Below are positions 29,401-37,808 of a DNA stretch of 64,000 nucleotides, in pieces. The stretch is from Flavobacterium azooxidireducens. Its GTDB lineage: Bacteria > Bacteroidota > Bacteroidia > Flavobacteriales > Flavobacteriaceae. Made by a program: the position numbers and the translations under genes. Each line of letters opens with the position of its first letter. Position 1 is the first letter of the stretch. The stretch is taken from positions 62,001-126,000 of the forward strand of contig NZ_CP096205.1 of assembly GCF_023195775.1 (NCBI RefSeq), given 5' to 3'. The notes beneath the pieces are model-generated. The model was not told the origin of the DNA. It worked only from the letters and a program-made list of their open reading frames with translations, and made no database searches.

Positions 29401-32400
29401 AATTCATTCGTAATCACTAGAACTTGGACGTTTGTTGATGCGTGTAACAATGATGTTGCAATTTCTCAAACTATTACCGTTCAAGATACAATTGCTCCTA
29501 CTTTCGTAGAAGAACTTCCAAGTAATATTACTGTGGAATGTGATGCTATTCCTGCTATTGCTACTTTAACAGCTATAGACAACTGTGGAGAGGCAACTGT
29601 TGTACCATCTGAATCTACTCAACAAGGTCAATGTCCTGGTACGTATGTTATCACCAGAACTTGGATTGCTACAGACGAGTGTGGAAACGCTACTCCTCAT
29701 ACACAAACAATCACGATTCAAGATACAACCGCTCCTGAAATCACAACTGAAGCAGCAAGTATTGTTGTAGAATGTGATGGTGTCGCAAACCAAGATGCTG
29801 TACAAGCTTGGTTAGCATCCAATGGTGGTGCAACCGCTACAGACGCTTGTTCTGATGTAACATGGACAAATGATTTCAATACATTATCAAACGATTGTTC
29901 AACGGCTATAACTGTTATTTTCACCGCAACTGATGCATGTGGAAATACCGCAACTACAGCCGCTACTTTCACTGTTCAAGATACGGTTGCTCCTACTTTC
30001 GTAGAAGAGTTACCAACTGATTTAACTGTGGAATGTGATAACATTCCGGTTGCTGCTACTCTAACAGCTATTGACAACTGTGGTGACGCAACTGTTGTAC
30101 CATCTACATCTACACAACAAGGTGATTGTCCTAATAATTATGTAATCACTAGAACTTGGATTGCTACAGATGAGTGTGGAAACGCTACTCCTCATACACA
30201 AACAATCACGGTTCAAGATACAACCAACCCGGTAATCACAACTGAAGCAGCAAGCATTGTTGTAGAATGTGATGGTTCCGGTAACGAAGGTGCTGTAGAA
30301 GCTTGGTTAGCATCCAATGGTGGTGCTACCGCTACTGACTCTTGTTCTGATGTAACATGGACAAACGATTTCAATGCTTTATCAAACGACTGTTCAACTG
30401 CTATAACCGTTATTTTTACTGCTACTGATGCGTGTGGAAATACCGCAACAACTTCAGCTACTTTTGCTGTACAAGATAGTACTGCTCCGGTTGCTCCTGA
30501 AGCTCCTGCTGCTGTAACTGTAACTTGTGCTTCTGAAGTGCCTGCAACCATTTCATTAACCGCTACTGATAATTGTGCCGGTGAAATCACTGTAGAAGGT
30601 GTGGATACAACTGTAGCCGGTGATTGTCCGAATTCATTCGTAATCACTAGAACTTGGACGTTTGTTGATGCGTGTGGTAATGAAACTCCAATCTCACAAA
30701 CAATTTCGGTGAACGATACTGTTGCTCCTACATTCTTAGAACAACTTCCTGCCGCTAGTTTAACAGTAGAATGTGATACTATTCCAGCAATGATTACGTT
30801 AACTGCTATTGACAACTGTGGTGTGGCAACTGTTACCGAAAATGTAACGAGTGAACTTGGCGATTGTCCTAATAATTATGTAATCACTAGAACTTGGACA
30901 GCGGCAGATGAGTGTGGAAATGAAACAACGCATACTCAAATTATCACGGTTCAAGATACAACTGCTCCTGAAATCACAACTGAAGCAGCAAGTATTGTTG
31001 TAGAATGTGATGGTTCTGGAAACACAGATGCTGTACAAGCGTGGTTAGCATCCAATGGTGGTGCTACAGCTACAGACAACTGTTCGGATGTAACGTGGAC
31101 AAACGATTTTAATGGTTTATCAAACGATTGTTCAACTTCTATAACTGTTATTTTCACTGCAACGGATGCATGTGGAAATACAGCTACAACTTCAGCTACT
31201 TTTGCTGTACAAGATAGTACTGCTCCGGAGGCTCCTGAAGCTCCTGCTGCTATAACCGTGGCTTGTGCTTCTGAAGTACCTGCTACTATTTCGTTAACCG
31301 CTACTGATAGTTGTTCAGGTGAAATCACTGTAGAAGGTGTGGATACAACTGTAGCCGGTGATTGTCCGAATTCGTTCGTTATTACTAGAACTTGGCTGTT
31401 TGTTGATGCGTGTGGTAATGAAACTCCAATCTCTCAAACAATTACGGTTCAAGATACAATTGCTCCTACTTTCGTAGAACAACTTCCTGCTGCTAGTTTA
31501 ACAGTAGAGTGTGATGCCATTCCTGCAATGATTACGTTAACTGCTATTGATAATTGTGGAACTGCTTCTGTTACCGAAAATGTAACGACTGAACCTGGCA
31601 ATTGTCCTAATAATTATGTAATTACTAGAACTTGGACGGCAACAGATGAATGCGGAAATGTAACAACACATACACAAACAATCACTGTTCAAGATACAAC
31701 CAACCCGGTAATCACAACTGAAGCAACAAGTATTGTTGTTGAATGTGATGGTTCCGGTAACGAAGGTGCTGTAGAAGCTTGGTTAGCATCCAATGGTGGT
31801 GCTACAGCTACTGACTCATGTTCTGATGTAACATGGACAAACGATTTCAATGCTTTATCAAATGACTGTTCTACTGCTATAACTGTTATTTTCACGGCTA
31901 CTGATGCATGTGGAAATACAGCAACAACTTCAGCAACTTTTGCTGTACAAGACAATACTGCTCCGGTGGCTCCTGAGGCTCCTGATGATGTAACTGTGGC
32001 TTGTGCTTCTGAAGTCCCAACTACGATTTCTTTAACCGCTACTGATAATTGTGCCGGTGAAATCACTGTAGAAGGTGTGGATACAACTGTAGCCGGTGAT
32101 TGTCCGAACTCGTTCGTAATCACTAGAACTTGGACATTTGTAGATGCTTGTAACAATGATGTTGCAATCTCTCAAACAATTACGGTGAATGATAACATTA
32201 ACCCTGAAATCACCACACAAGCAGCAAGCATTGTTGTAGAATGTGATGGTTCAGGAAACGTAAGTGATGTACAAGCTTGGTTAGCTTCTAATGGTGGTGC
32301 TACAGCTACTGATAATTGTTCTGATGTAACTTGGTCTAACGATTTCACTACGCTATCTAACGATTGTTCGAGTATGATAACAGTTATTTTCACCGCTACT

Positions 32401-34248
32401 GATGCATGTGGAAATTTCGCAACAACTTCAGCTACTTTCACAGTACAAGATTCTACTGGACCTGTAGCTCCTCAAGTTCCTACTGACTTAGTATTAACTT
32501 GTGACTCAGAAGTGCCTGCAACTATTTCTTTAACCGCCACAGATGCTTGTTCAGGTGAAATCACTGTAGAAGGTGTTGATTCAATTGTAGCCGGTGATTG
32601 TCCGAATTCTTTCGTAATCACTAGAACATGGACATTTGTTGATGAATGTGGTAATGAAACACCAATTTCTCAAACAATTACTGTGGATGATACTGTTCAA
32701 CCTGAAATTACCACCGAAGCAACAAATCTTGTTGTAGAATGTGACGGTTCAGGAAACGAAGATGTTATTCAAGCATGGTTAGCATCCAATGGTGGTGCTT
32801 CTGCTACCGACAATTGTTCTGATGTAACTTGGTCTAACGACTTCAGTAATTTATCAAACGATTGTTCAACTGCTATAACAGTTACTTTCACAGCAACTGA
32901 TGCATGTGGTAACGCTGAAACAACAACTGCTACTTTAACAGTTCAAGATAACACAAATCCTGTAGCTCCTGCACCTCCTGCTAATTTGGTATTAACGTGT
33001 GAATCAGAGGTTCCTGCTACTATTTCCTTAACCGCTACAGATAATTGTACGGGTGAGATCATTGTAGAAGGTGTTGATTCAATTGTAGCCGGTGATTGTC
33101 CGAATTCGTTCGTTATTACTAGAACTTGGCTGTTTGTTGATGCGTGTGGTAATGAAACTCCAATCTCTCAAACAATTACTGTGAATGACACTATTGCTCC
33201 TACTTTCGTAGAAGAGCTTCCTGGTGATATAACTGTAGAGTGTGATGCTGTTCCTGCTCAAATTACCTTAACAGCAATTGATAATTGCGGAGAAGCAACT
33301 GTTGTACCTTCTCAATCTATCGTATCAGGTGAATGTGCTGGAAGCTATGTAATAACTAGAACTTGGGTTGCGACAGATGAATGTGGAATTACAACAACTC
33401 ATGAGCAAACGATCACTGTTATTGATACAACCGGTCCTGCTTCTTCGGAATTTGAAGTACAAATTTCTGTTAACTGTGATGCAATTCCTGAGGTTCCTGA
33501 ATTACAATTTACAGATACTTGTTCAGGGGTTGATGAAGACAACATCCTATTTAATGAAGAAATAACTAATGAGACAAGTACATCGTACACTATAGTTAGA
33601 ACTTGGGATGTAATGGACAATTGTGGAAATAATTCAGAATTTACACAAACAATTATTGTAAGCATTCAAAACAGTTTAACAAGAATTGATGCAGAATCAT
33701 GTATTGGTGATATTACAACTGTGGACTTGAACAACTTACTTCCTGCCGGAACTACCGGAGGTGTTTGGGTAGATGTAAACAACACCGGAGCATTAAATGA
33801 AAATATTTTCAGCCCAAGTGAAGTTTCTTCAATTGGAAATTATATCTTGCAGTATCAAATTACTGAAGGTGATTGTCCAAGAGTATATGAAGTTACAATG
33901 AATGTAAACGATGACTGTCTTGTATTCCCATGTGATGCGATTGTTATTCACAACGCTTTTTCACCAAATGGAGATGCATTGAATCAGTATTTCTCTATTG
34001 AAAACATTGAAAATACTGAGTGTTATACAAGTAACACTGTTGAAATCTATAACCGTTGGGGCGTGTTAGTATATGAAGTACAAAACTATAATAACAATGA
34101 TAGAAGATTTGAAGGAATTTCAGAAGGTAGAGCCACTCTAAACAAAAATGCAGAGCTACCAACAGGAACTTATTTCTATATCATTAATTATACTACTCCA
34201 GATGGAAATGTTGTTAACAAATCCGGATATTTATACCTAACAAGATAA
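23419..34248 (+). CDS. Giant T9SS-exported Ig-like repeat adhesin (SprB-like)
   Basis: 3609 aa. The signal peptide ends near YVNAQ (residue 34). An N-terminal region (about 35-790) includes a DUF11-like domain (about 530-650). About 31 HYR/Ig-like units of 79-86 aa follow (about 886-3416), most with a Cys pair and the words TRTW.ATD.CGN and Q.I.V.D. The last 100 residues (HNAFSPNGD..., YNRWGVLVYE, PTGTYFYIINY, SGYLYLTR) are the gliding-motility-associated type-B C-terminal domain, a type IX secretion signal. It should be secreted and displayed as a long fibre for adhesion or gliding. Type-B CTD proteins need a PorP/SprF partner, encoded next. Function beyond adhesion is inferred. Confidence 0.93.
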   Translation: MKNMYSNFKLNLKSNYLITILIVLLGNSFYVNAQVRVPFTQRTSIYTPQKTVYNVKGDFTMIGNSNLTLVDYADDGSNANNMRYIDIDGDSNTWNSSSSNLTLSTENGANPECSTIVYAGLYWTGRASDASTSPNIFTVTRNVPGGTQTINQNSTVGHSQAIANTTYTLNISRDNPSNNNRSPIYTFSSGGNSYVFRFTNNTGANRVTLSVNGGTAVNVPVSYTTSGSTGTATLTTPYVIANGTVNLTINSLVRSTATNLSTGDTQTTSFANVNVAGTIIGTITESKTFDKRKISIKGPSSAAYTQLTADDDDIYYPVSTDGFMYSGYIEVTDYVRNNGLGAYTVADVALIEGNGGGTGYYGGWGMVVVYENDNMKWRDVTIFDGHSYVAGSVTADFEIPVSGFNTVQAGPVNMKLGMMAGEGDRAIAGDYFQIRNHTNSSWVTLNHGANATNNFFNSSIYTGGNTRNPNLLNNTGLDISMFDIPNANNSVITNNQTSTRFRYGTTQDTFVIFNITMSVDAYIPETEGILSTISLNNVPAAPVGPYTIQPGQEIEYGLNIKNLGTEAVNNYKIVLPIPFTATYVPGSLSSSIFFTPNPTPNNLYFDPALGATGSIVWDFGTLPLPADPQTLLASLRFRLKATENCAILSNPECLNNIVLNGFSSGQGAITSTSFKDKGFILGYDNSNAGCLGQPIPQPLSVNINADNYVTDNCEDVPLIRNFTFCDVTGPIPASQLASAFPPGTKFYTTYPVTTPEITSFPISAGDTVPYFAVPFNGNGCYFQFTVSFCGEIIAQDDVLNTVSCATTGIVGNALSNDTVDGNQATPSIVTFQITSGNHPNISFDAQGNITVVAGIPAGQYIFEYSICETSNLTNCDSATITINIIDSTPPVIASLPGQTTINCPATPAFEQAIATDSCGTVTLTFEDVTTTGSCAGSYSITRTWTATDASGNITTATQTINVVDDSAPVIDALPAESTISCPATPQFTQATATDVCGSDFTLTYVDATTNGQCAGSYSVTRTWTATDACGNSSTASQTINVIDDSAPIINPLPGETTISCVASPISRINLSFDQAVAIDECGSDFTLTFVDTTVEGNCEGTYSVTRTWTATDTCGNISTASQTINVIDTTAPIIDALPSVTTINCPDVPQFTQATAIDECESAFTLTFEDVTTNGSCAGSYSVTRTWTATDECGNTSTASQTINVQDNTAPVLVGQGADVTISCTETATFTAPTATDTCDNAPIISFTDETVPGACAGTSVVTRTWIATDACGNQSAPVSQSITIQDNTAPVLAGQGADVTINCTETAAFTAPTATDTCDVAPVVSFTDTTVPGACAGTSVVTRTWTAVDACGNQSTPVSQTITIEDNTAPVLSGQGADSTINCPATPEFSAPTATDTCDVAPVISFTDETIQGSCPGTLTVTRTWTALDACGNQSAPVSQTITVQDTTNPEITTEATSIVVECDGSGNEGAVEAWLASNGGATATDSCSDVTWTNDFNALSNDCSTAITVIFTATDACGNTATTSATFAVQDSTAPVAPEAPAAVTVTCASEVPATISLTATDNCAGEITVEGVDTIVAGDCPNSFVITRTWTFVDACNNDVAISQTITVQDTIAPTFVEELPSNITVECDAIPAIATLTAIDNCGEATVVPSESTQQGQCPGTYVITRTWIATDECGNATPHTQTITVQDTTAPEITTEAASIVVECDGAGNQDAVQAWLASNGGATATDACSDVTWTNDFDTLSNDCSTAITVIFTATDACGNTATTAATFTVQDTVAPTFVEELPADLTVECDNIPVAATLTAIDNCGDATVVPSTSTQQGDCPNNYVITRTWIATDECGNATPHTQTITVQDTTNPVITTEAASIVVECDGSGNEGAVEAWLASNGGATATDSCSDVTWTNDFNALSNDCSTAITVIFTATDACGNTATTSATFAVQDSTAPVAPEGPAAVTVTCASEVPATISLTATDNCAGEITVEGVDTTVAGDCPNSFVITRTWTFVDACNNDVAISQTITVQDTIAPTFVEELPSNITVECDAIPAIATLTAIDNCGEATVVPSESTQQGQCPGTYVITRTWIATDECGNATPHTQTITIQDTTAPEITTEAASIVVECDGVANQDAVQAWLASNGGATATDACSDVTWTNDFNTLSNDCSTAITVIFTATDACGNTATTAATFTVQDTVAPTFVEELPTDLTVECDNIPVAATLTAIDNCGDATVVPSTSTQQGDCPNNYVITRTWIATDECGNATPHTQTITVQDTTNPVITTEAASIVVECDGSGNEGAVEAWLASNGGATATDSCSDVTWTNDFNALSNDCSTAITVIFTATDACGNTATTSATFAVQDSTAPVAPEAPAAVTVTCASEVPATISLTATDNCAGEITVEGVDTTVAGDCPNSFVITRTWTFVDACGNETPISQTISVNDTVAPTFLEQLPAASLTVECDTIPAMITLTAIDNCGVATVTENVTSELGDCPNNYVITRTWTAADECGNETTHTQIITVQDTTAPEITTEAASIVVECDGSGNTDAVQAWLASNGGATATDNCSDVTWTNDFNGLSNDCSTSITVIFTATDACGNTATTSATFAVQDSTAPEAPEAPAAITVACASEVPATISLTATDSCSGEITVEGVDTTVAGDCPNSFVITRTWLFVDACGNETPISQTITVQDTIAPTFVEQLPAASLTVECDAIPAMITLTAIDNCGTASVTENVTTEPGNCPNNYVITRTWTATDECGNVTTHTQTITVQDTTNPVITTEATSIVVECDGSGNEGAVEAWLASNGGATATDSCSDVTWTNDFNALSNDCSTAITVIFTATDACGNTATTSATFAVQDNTAPVAPEAPDDVTVACASEVPTTISLTATDNCAGEITVEGVDTTVAGDCPNSFVITRTWTFVDACNNDVAISQTITVNDNINPEITTQAASIVVECDGSGNVSDVQAWLASNGGATATDNCSDVTWSNDFTTLSNDCSSMITVIFTATDACGNFATTSATFTVQDSTGPVAPQVPTDLVLTCDSEVPATISLTATDACSGEITVEGVDSIVAGDCPNSFVITRTWTFVDECGNETPISQTITVDDTVQPEITTEATNLVVECDGSGNEDVIQAWLASNGGASATDNCSDVTWSNDFSNLSNDCSTAITVTFTATDACGNAETTTATLTVQDNTNPVAPAPPANLVLTCESEVPATISLTATDNCTGEIIVEGVDSIVAGDCPNSFVITRTWLFVDACGNETPISQTITVNDTIAPTFVEELPGDITVECDAVPAQITLTAIDNCGEATVVPSQSIVSGECAGSYVITRTWVATDECGITTTHEQTITVIDTTGPASSEFEVQISVNCDAIPEVPELQFTDTCSGVDEDNILFNEEITNETSTSYTIVRTWDVMDNCGNNSEFTQTIIVSIQNSLTRIDAESCIGDITTVDLNNLLPAGTTGGVWVDVNNTGALNENIFSPSEVSSIGNYILQYQITEGDCPRVYEVTMNVNDDCLVFPCDAIVIHNAFSPNGDALNQYFSIENIENTECYTSNTVEIYNRWGVLVYEVQNYNNNDRRFEGISEGRATLNKNAELPTGTYFYIINYTTPDGNVVNKSGYLYLTR
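27752..30676 (+). repeat. Near-identical 1230-bp tandem repeats inside the adhesin gene
   Basis: A block of five Ig-like units (86+80+79+86+79 = 410 aa) is present at about 27752-28981 and again at 28982-30211 with only scattered base changes. A partial third copy runs to about 30676 and diverges after the codons for FVDAC. Later units repeat the same domain types with more divergence. This indicates recent expansion by recombination within the gene. Confidence 0.85.
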
Positions 34249-34257
34249 AATTAAACT

Positions 34258-34281
34258 CCTGAGGGTTACCCCACCCTCAGG
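34258..34281 (+). promoter_or_regulatory. Strong intercistronic hairpin between adhesin and sprF-like genes
   Basis: Perfect 9-bp GC-rich stem CCTGAGGGT / ACCCTCAGG with a 6-base loop, located 10 bp after the adhesin stop and 20 bp before the next ATG. Only TTTCT follows, so it is a poor terminator. It may be a partial terminator or an RNA-stability element that sets a different level for the downstream genes. Confidence 0.7.
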
Positions 34282-34300
34282 TTTCTAAAAAAGAAACAAA

Positions 34301-35212
34301 ATGAGAACAAAATTTTTATTTATCGCTTTGATGTTTACAGGTTTTGCTGCACTTGCTCAACAAGACGCACAGTATACGCAATATATGTATAACACAATCA
34401 ATGTGAATCCGGCCTACGCAGGATCAAGAGGAGTAATGAGCATTTTTGGATTACACCGTACCCAATGGGTTGGTTTAGATGGTGCTCCGGTTACTAATGC
34501 TGCCTCGATTAACACACCTATCAACAATAGTAATATCGGCGTTGGTCTTTCATTTGTGAACGACAAAATCGGTCCTACTAATGAAAATGCAATATCTGCA
34601 GATGTATCCTACACGGTTCAAACATCCGAAACTTTTAAACTTTCATTTGGAGTAAAAGGAACTGCGAACTTGTTTAATTTAGATGTAAACAAATTAAATC
34701 CGCAAGATGCAGGAGATCCGCAATTTCAAAATTTAGATAATAAGTTTACACCTAATATTGGAGCTGGAGTTTATTTTCACTCAGACAAAATGTATGTTGG
34801 TCTTTCTGTACCAAACTTTTTTGAAACAAAACGTTATAGCGACAATGATGTAGCTATCAATGCTGAGCGAATGAATTTCTATCTTATTGCCGGTTATGTT
34901 TTTGATTTGAGTTATAACCTAAAGTTCAAACCTGCTTTATTAACCAAAGCAGTTGAAGGTGCTCCATTACAAGTAGACGTTTCAGCCAATTTCCTTATAA
35001 ATGATAAATTTATGTTAGGAGCTGCTTGGCGTTGGGATGCTGCTGTGAGTGCCATGGCTGGTTTTCAAATTACCGACGGACTTTTCATCGGTTATGGATA
35101 TGACCATGAAACTACCCGATTAAGACGATTTAATTCAGGTTCGCATGAGATTTTCTTACGCTTTGAATTATTCACAAAACATAATAAAATTGTATCACCT
35201 AGATTCTTCTAA
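34301..35212 (+). CDS. PorP/SprF-family type IX secretion outer-membrane protein
   Basis: 303 aa with a signal peptide (LFIALMFTGFAALAQQ) and the family hallmark QDAQYTQYMYNTINVNPAYAG directly after it, then alternating beta strands with HRTQWVGLDGAP and NTPINNSNIGVGLSF. It ends in a short hydrophobic tail. PorP/SprF proteins are beta-barrels needed for secretion or attachment of T9SS cargo with type-B C-terminal domains. SprF serves SprB in F. johnsoniae. Its position 52 bp after the adhesin makes it the dedicated partner. Confidence 0.93.
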   Translation: MRTKFLFIALMFTGFAALAQQDAQYTQYMYNTINVNPAYAGSRGVMSIFGLHRTQWVGLDGAPVTNAASINTPINNSNIGVGLSFVNDKIGPTNENAISADVSYTVQTSETFKLSFGVKGTANLFNLDVNKLNPQDAGDPQFQNLDNKFTPNIGAGVYFHSDKMYVGLSVPNFFETKRYSDNDVAINAERMNFYLIAGYVFDLSYNLKFKPALLTKAVEGAPLQVDVSANFLINDKFMLGAAWRWDAAVSAMAGFQITDGLFIGYGYDHETTRLRRFNSGSHEIFLRFELFTKHNKIVSPRFF

Positions 35213-35225
35213 TAAAGCAACAGTC

Positions 35226-37166
35226 ATGAAAATTAAATTTATATACATCGCCTTGTTTAGTTTTATTGCTGTGAATGTTTACTCGCAAAAAGCAGGTGAA
35301 CGCAAAGCAGATAAAAACTACGACAAATTCGCCTACATAGATGCTATTAAAACCTATGAACGAATTGCAGAAAAAGGATATAAAACCCCTGATATGTTGC
35401 AAAAAATTGCAAATGCTTATTATTTTAATGCCGACTTAGTGAACGCAGAGAAATGGTATGGAGAACTTTTTGCAATGTCTCAAGATGTGGAAGCAGAATA
35501 TTATTTCCGCTATGCACAATCATTAAAAGCGGTTGGAAATTATGCCAAAGCAGATGAAATGATGGCAAAATTTAACGTAAAAAGTGGAAATGATAAACGT
35601 GGACTTTTAGCCAAAGAACAAAAAGATTACCGCGAAGCCATCAAAAAGAATTCAGGTCGTTATGATATTGAAGATGCAGGAATTAACTCTGAATATTCCG
35701 ATTATGGCCCAGCTTTTTATATGGATAAAGTGGTTTTTACTTCAACCCGTGATACCGGAAATTTCTCGAAAAGAAAACATACTTGGACAGATCAATATTT
35801 TTCAAATTTGTATGGTGCCGATTTGAGTGCAGAAGGTGCTCTTTCGAACACAGACCGCTACGGAAAAAAATTGAATTCTAAATTCCATGAATCAACTCCG
35901 GCTTTTACAAAAGATGGAAAAACAGTTTATTTTACCCGAAATAATTATTTGAATGGTAAAAAAGGAAAAGATGCCAATAAAATCACTTTATTAAAAATTT
36001 ATAAAGCGACTTTGGTAGACGAAAAATGGACAGACATCAAAGAACTTCCGTTTAACAGCGACAGTTATCAAGTGGCTCACCCTTCTTTGAGTGCGGATGA
36101 AAAAACATTGTACTTTGCTTCTGATATGCCTGGAACAAAAGGTTTATCTGATATTTTTAAAGTTGATATTTTAGCGGAAGATTCCTATGGAACTCCTGTG
36201 AATTTAGCTGATATTAATACCGAAGGTCGCGAAACATTTCCTTTTATCACTTCAGATAATGAATTGTACTTTGCCTCAGACGGACATCCAGGTTTAGGTG
36301 GTTTGGATATTTTTGTGTCTAAATTAGAAACTGACGGAACATTCAAACAAGTACACAACATTGGAGAACCTGCAAATAGTCCACATGATGATTTTGCATT
36401 GATTATCAACAAAGCCAACAAAAGAGGATTTTTATCTTCTAACCGTCCAAATGGAGTTGGTAATGATGATATTTATAAATTCCTTGAAACAAAAGAATTG
36501 CAATTTGATTGTGAACAATTGTTGGCAGGAATTGTAACCGATGAAGAAACCGGAGCTATTTTACCAAATACAAAACTGACTTTGTTTGATGAGAATTTCA
36601 ACAAGTTAAAAGAAACTATTTCCGGTCCTGATGGTCGTTATGATTTTGGTGAAGTGGAATGTGAGAAAAAATACTACGTTCGTGCTGAACAACCGGAATA
36701 CACAACTAAAGAAGTACCTGTGATTATTGGTAAAGAAAGTGGCACAACTGAGCTTCCAATTGAATTGGAAAAAGCTGTGAAAAGCATTCCGATTGGTGGC
36801 GATTTAGCCGATGTATTCGGAATCAACCTCATCTATTTTGATTTAGATAAATGGAACATCAGACCGGATGCTGCCATTGATATTGCTAAAATCCTAGATG
36901 TTTTGAATCAATATCCAAATATGAAAATCGATATTCGTTCGCACACCGATAGTCGTCAAACGCACCGTTACAATGAAGTGTTGTCTGACAGAAGAGCAAA
37001 ATCTACCCGTGATTGGTTAATTAAAAACGGTATTGCTGCAGATCGTTTAACTGCTAAAGGATACGGAGAAACACAATTGGTAAACAAATGTGCTGATGGT
37101 GTAGAATGTACCGAAGCCGAACACCAATTGAACAGAAGAAGCCAATTCATTATTACTGCTTTATAA
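35226..37166 (+). CDS. OmpA-family protein with TPR-like and PD40 repeats
   Basis: 646 aa from the ATG at 35226, which gives the signal peptide MKIKFIYIALFSFIAVNVYSQ. An in-frame earlier start at 35145 lies inside the previous gene. Order: TPR-like helices (about 15-110), WD40-like PD40 beta-propeller repeats (PAFYMDKVVFTSTRD, HPSLSADEKTLYFASD, FASDGHPGLGGLDIF), a carboxypeptidase-regulatory-like domain (about 430-500), and a C-terminal OmpA peptidoglycan-binding domain (DIRSHTDSRQ, NEVLSDRRAKST). It probably anchors the adhesin/SprF complex to peptidoglycan. The gene is 13 bp after the sprF-like gene and ends the operon. Confidence 0.92.
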   Translation: MKIKFIYIALFSFIAVNVYSQKAGERKADKNYDKFAYIDAIKTYERIAEKGYKTPDMLQKIANAYYFNADLVNAEKWYGELFAMSQDVEAEYYFRYAQSLKAVGNYAKADEMMAKFNVKSGNDKRGLLAKEQKDYREAIKKNSGRYDIEDAGINSEYSDYGPAFYMDKVVFTSTRDTGNFSKRKHTWTDQYFSNLYGADLSAEGALSNTDRYGKKLNSKFHESTPAFTKDGKTVYFTRNNYLNGKKGKDANKITLLKIYKATLVDEKWTDIKELPFNSDSYQVAHPSLSADEKTLYFASDMPGTKGLSDIFKVDILAEDSYGTPVNLADINTEGRETFPFITSDNELYFASDGHPGLGGLDIFVSKLETDGTFKQVHNIGEPANSPHDDFALIINKANKRGFLSSNRPNGVGNDDIYKFLETKELQFDCEQLLAGIVTDEETGAILPNTKLTLFDENFNKLKETISGPDGRYDFGEVECEKKYYVRAEQPEYTTKEVPVIIGKESGTTELPIELEKAVKSIPIGGDLADVFGINLIYFDLDKWNIRPDAAIDIAKILDVLNQYPNMKIDIRSHTDSRQTHRYNEVLSDRRAKSTRDWLIKNGIAADRLTAKGYGETQLVNKCADGVECTEAEHQLNRRSQFIITAL

Positions 37167-37194
37167 ATACTTGTTAATTTAATTACATTACGAA

Positions 37195-37227
37195 AACATC
37201 CCGTTAGTTAGCGGGATGTTTTTTTAT
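37195..37227 (+). terminator. Terminator of the adhesin-sprF-ompA operon
   Basis: Perfect 9-bp stem AACATCCCG / CGGGATGTT with an eight-base loop followed by a T run, 28 bp after the OmpA-family stop. Strong intrinsic terminator. Confidence 0.9.
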
Positions 37228-37252
37228 ACAGATTTATTTGCGATTTATTTTT

Positions 37253-37525
37253 TTAAGAACTCATTCGCATTATAATTCGAATCACAGCGAAAATTAGAAT
37301 AATTATCCAAAGTATATTTTTCCATCCTGAACCGGACTCTTCGGCTACTTCATTTGAAAAACTTTCTTGTTGACGAAGTGATCTGTCCATTTCTTTTTCG
37401 GACGGATTGAATTCAGGGCAAGAATCAACAAATGTTGGTTTTTGCATTGTTAATCCACACACTAAGCCTTCTGCGGAATATTTTTGGTTTTCGCAAAGTT
37501 TACAAAATTTCAATCGTTGATCCAT
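37253..37525 (-). CDS. Small membrane protein with a four-cysteine N-terminal motif
   Basis: 90 aa from the ATG at 37523-37525 (MDQRLKFCKLCENQ); an upstream start at 37549 would add eight residues. Two CxxC-like cysteines (CKLC), then VCGLT and SCPEF, give four cysteines in about 37 residues, suggesting a small zinc-binding or redox knuckle. A polar linker and one C-terminal membrane helix (ILWIIILIFAVIRIIM) with a short basic tail follow. I recognise it as a conserved flavobacterial type of unknown function. It is convergent with the OmpA gene across its terminator. Confidence 0.7.
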   Translation of the reverse strand: MDQRLKFCKLCENQKYSAEGLVCGLTMQKPTFVDSCPEFNPSEKEMDRSLRQQESFSNEVAEESGSGWKNILWIIILIFAVIRIIMRMSS

Positions 37526-37620
37526 AGCTGTAATTTTAAAATTTTTCAAATATAATTTAAAATCAATAACTTATGATTGTGCAATGAAATTTAGAATGAT
37601 TATAATCAAAATCGCTTTTT

Positions 37621-37794
37621 TGTGCACGGAGTTGCGTGAGGGATTGAAGTGGAAAGCCCGCAGGACAAAGGTTGAGTTTTTGCGGGTTGTGGTGGCGACC
37701 AAAGGAAGCCAAACACAACCCGACAAAAACCAACTTTTGGACGAGGACTTGCAACGAAAAGCCCGACCCGTAGTTTACGGAGGGGCACGCCCAA
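37621..37794 (-). repeat. Dispersed GC-rich repeat, copy A
   Basis: GC-rich block far above local composition. Read on the minus strand it starts gggcgtgcccctccgtaaac, continues with a gggtcgggcttttcgttgca word and a cgggctttcc word, and ends atccctcacgc. The same word order is found at 47735-47888 and 55601-55733 on the plus strand. The middle is variable. ORFs drawn over it are spurious. Confidence 0.75.
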
Positions 37795-37808
37795 ATTATT
37801 TTTATAGA

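Noticed and set aside
27752..30676. Long regular repeats considered as CRISPR or satellite DNA
   Set aside because: The repeats are in frame inside one open reading frame, have no short spacers, and encode Ig-like domains.
26109..33665. Many minus-strand ORFs of 60-200 aa opposite the adhesin gene
   Set aside because: They repeat with the same 1230-bp period as the adhesin domains and have low-complexity Val/Ser/Ala content; they are antisense shadows of the repeats.
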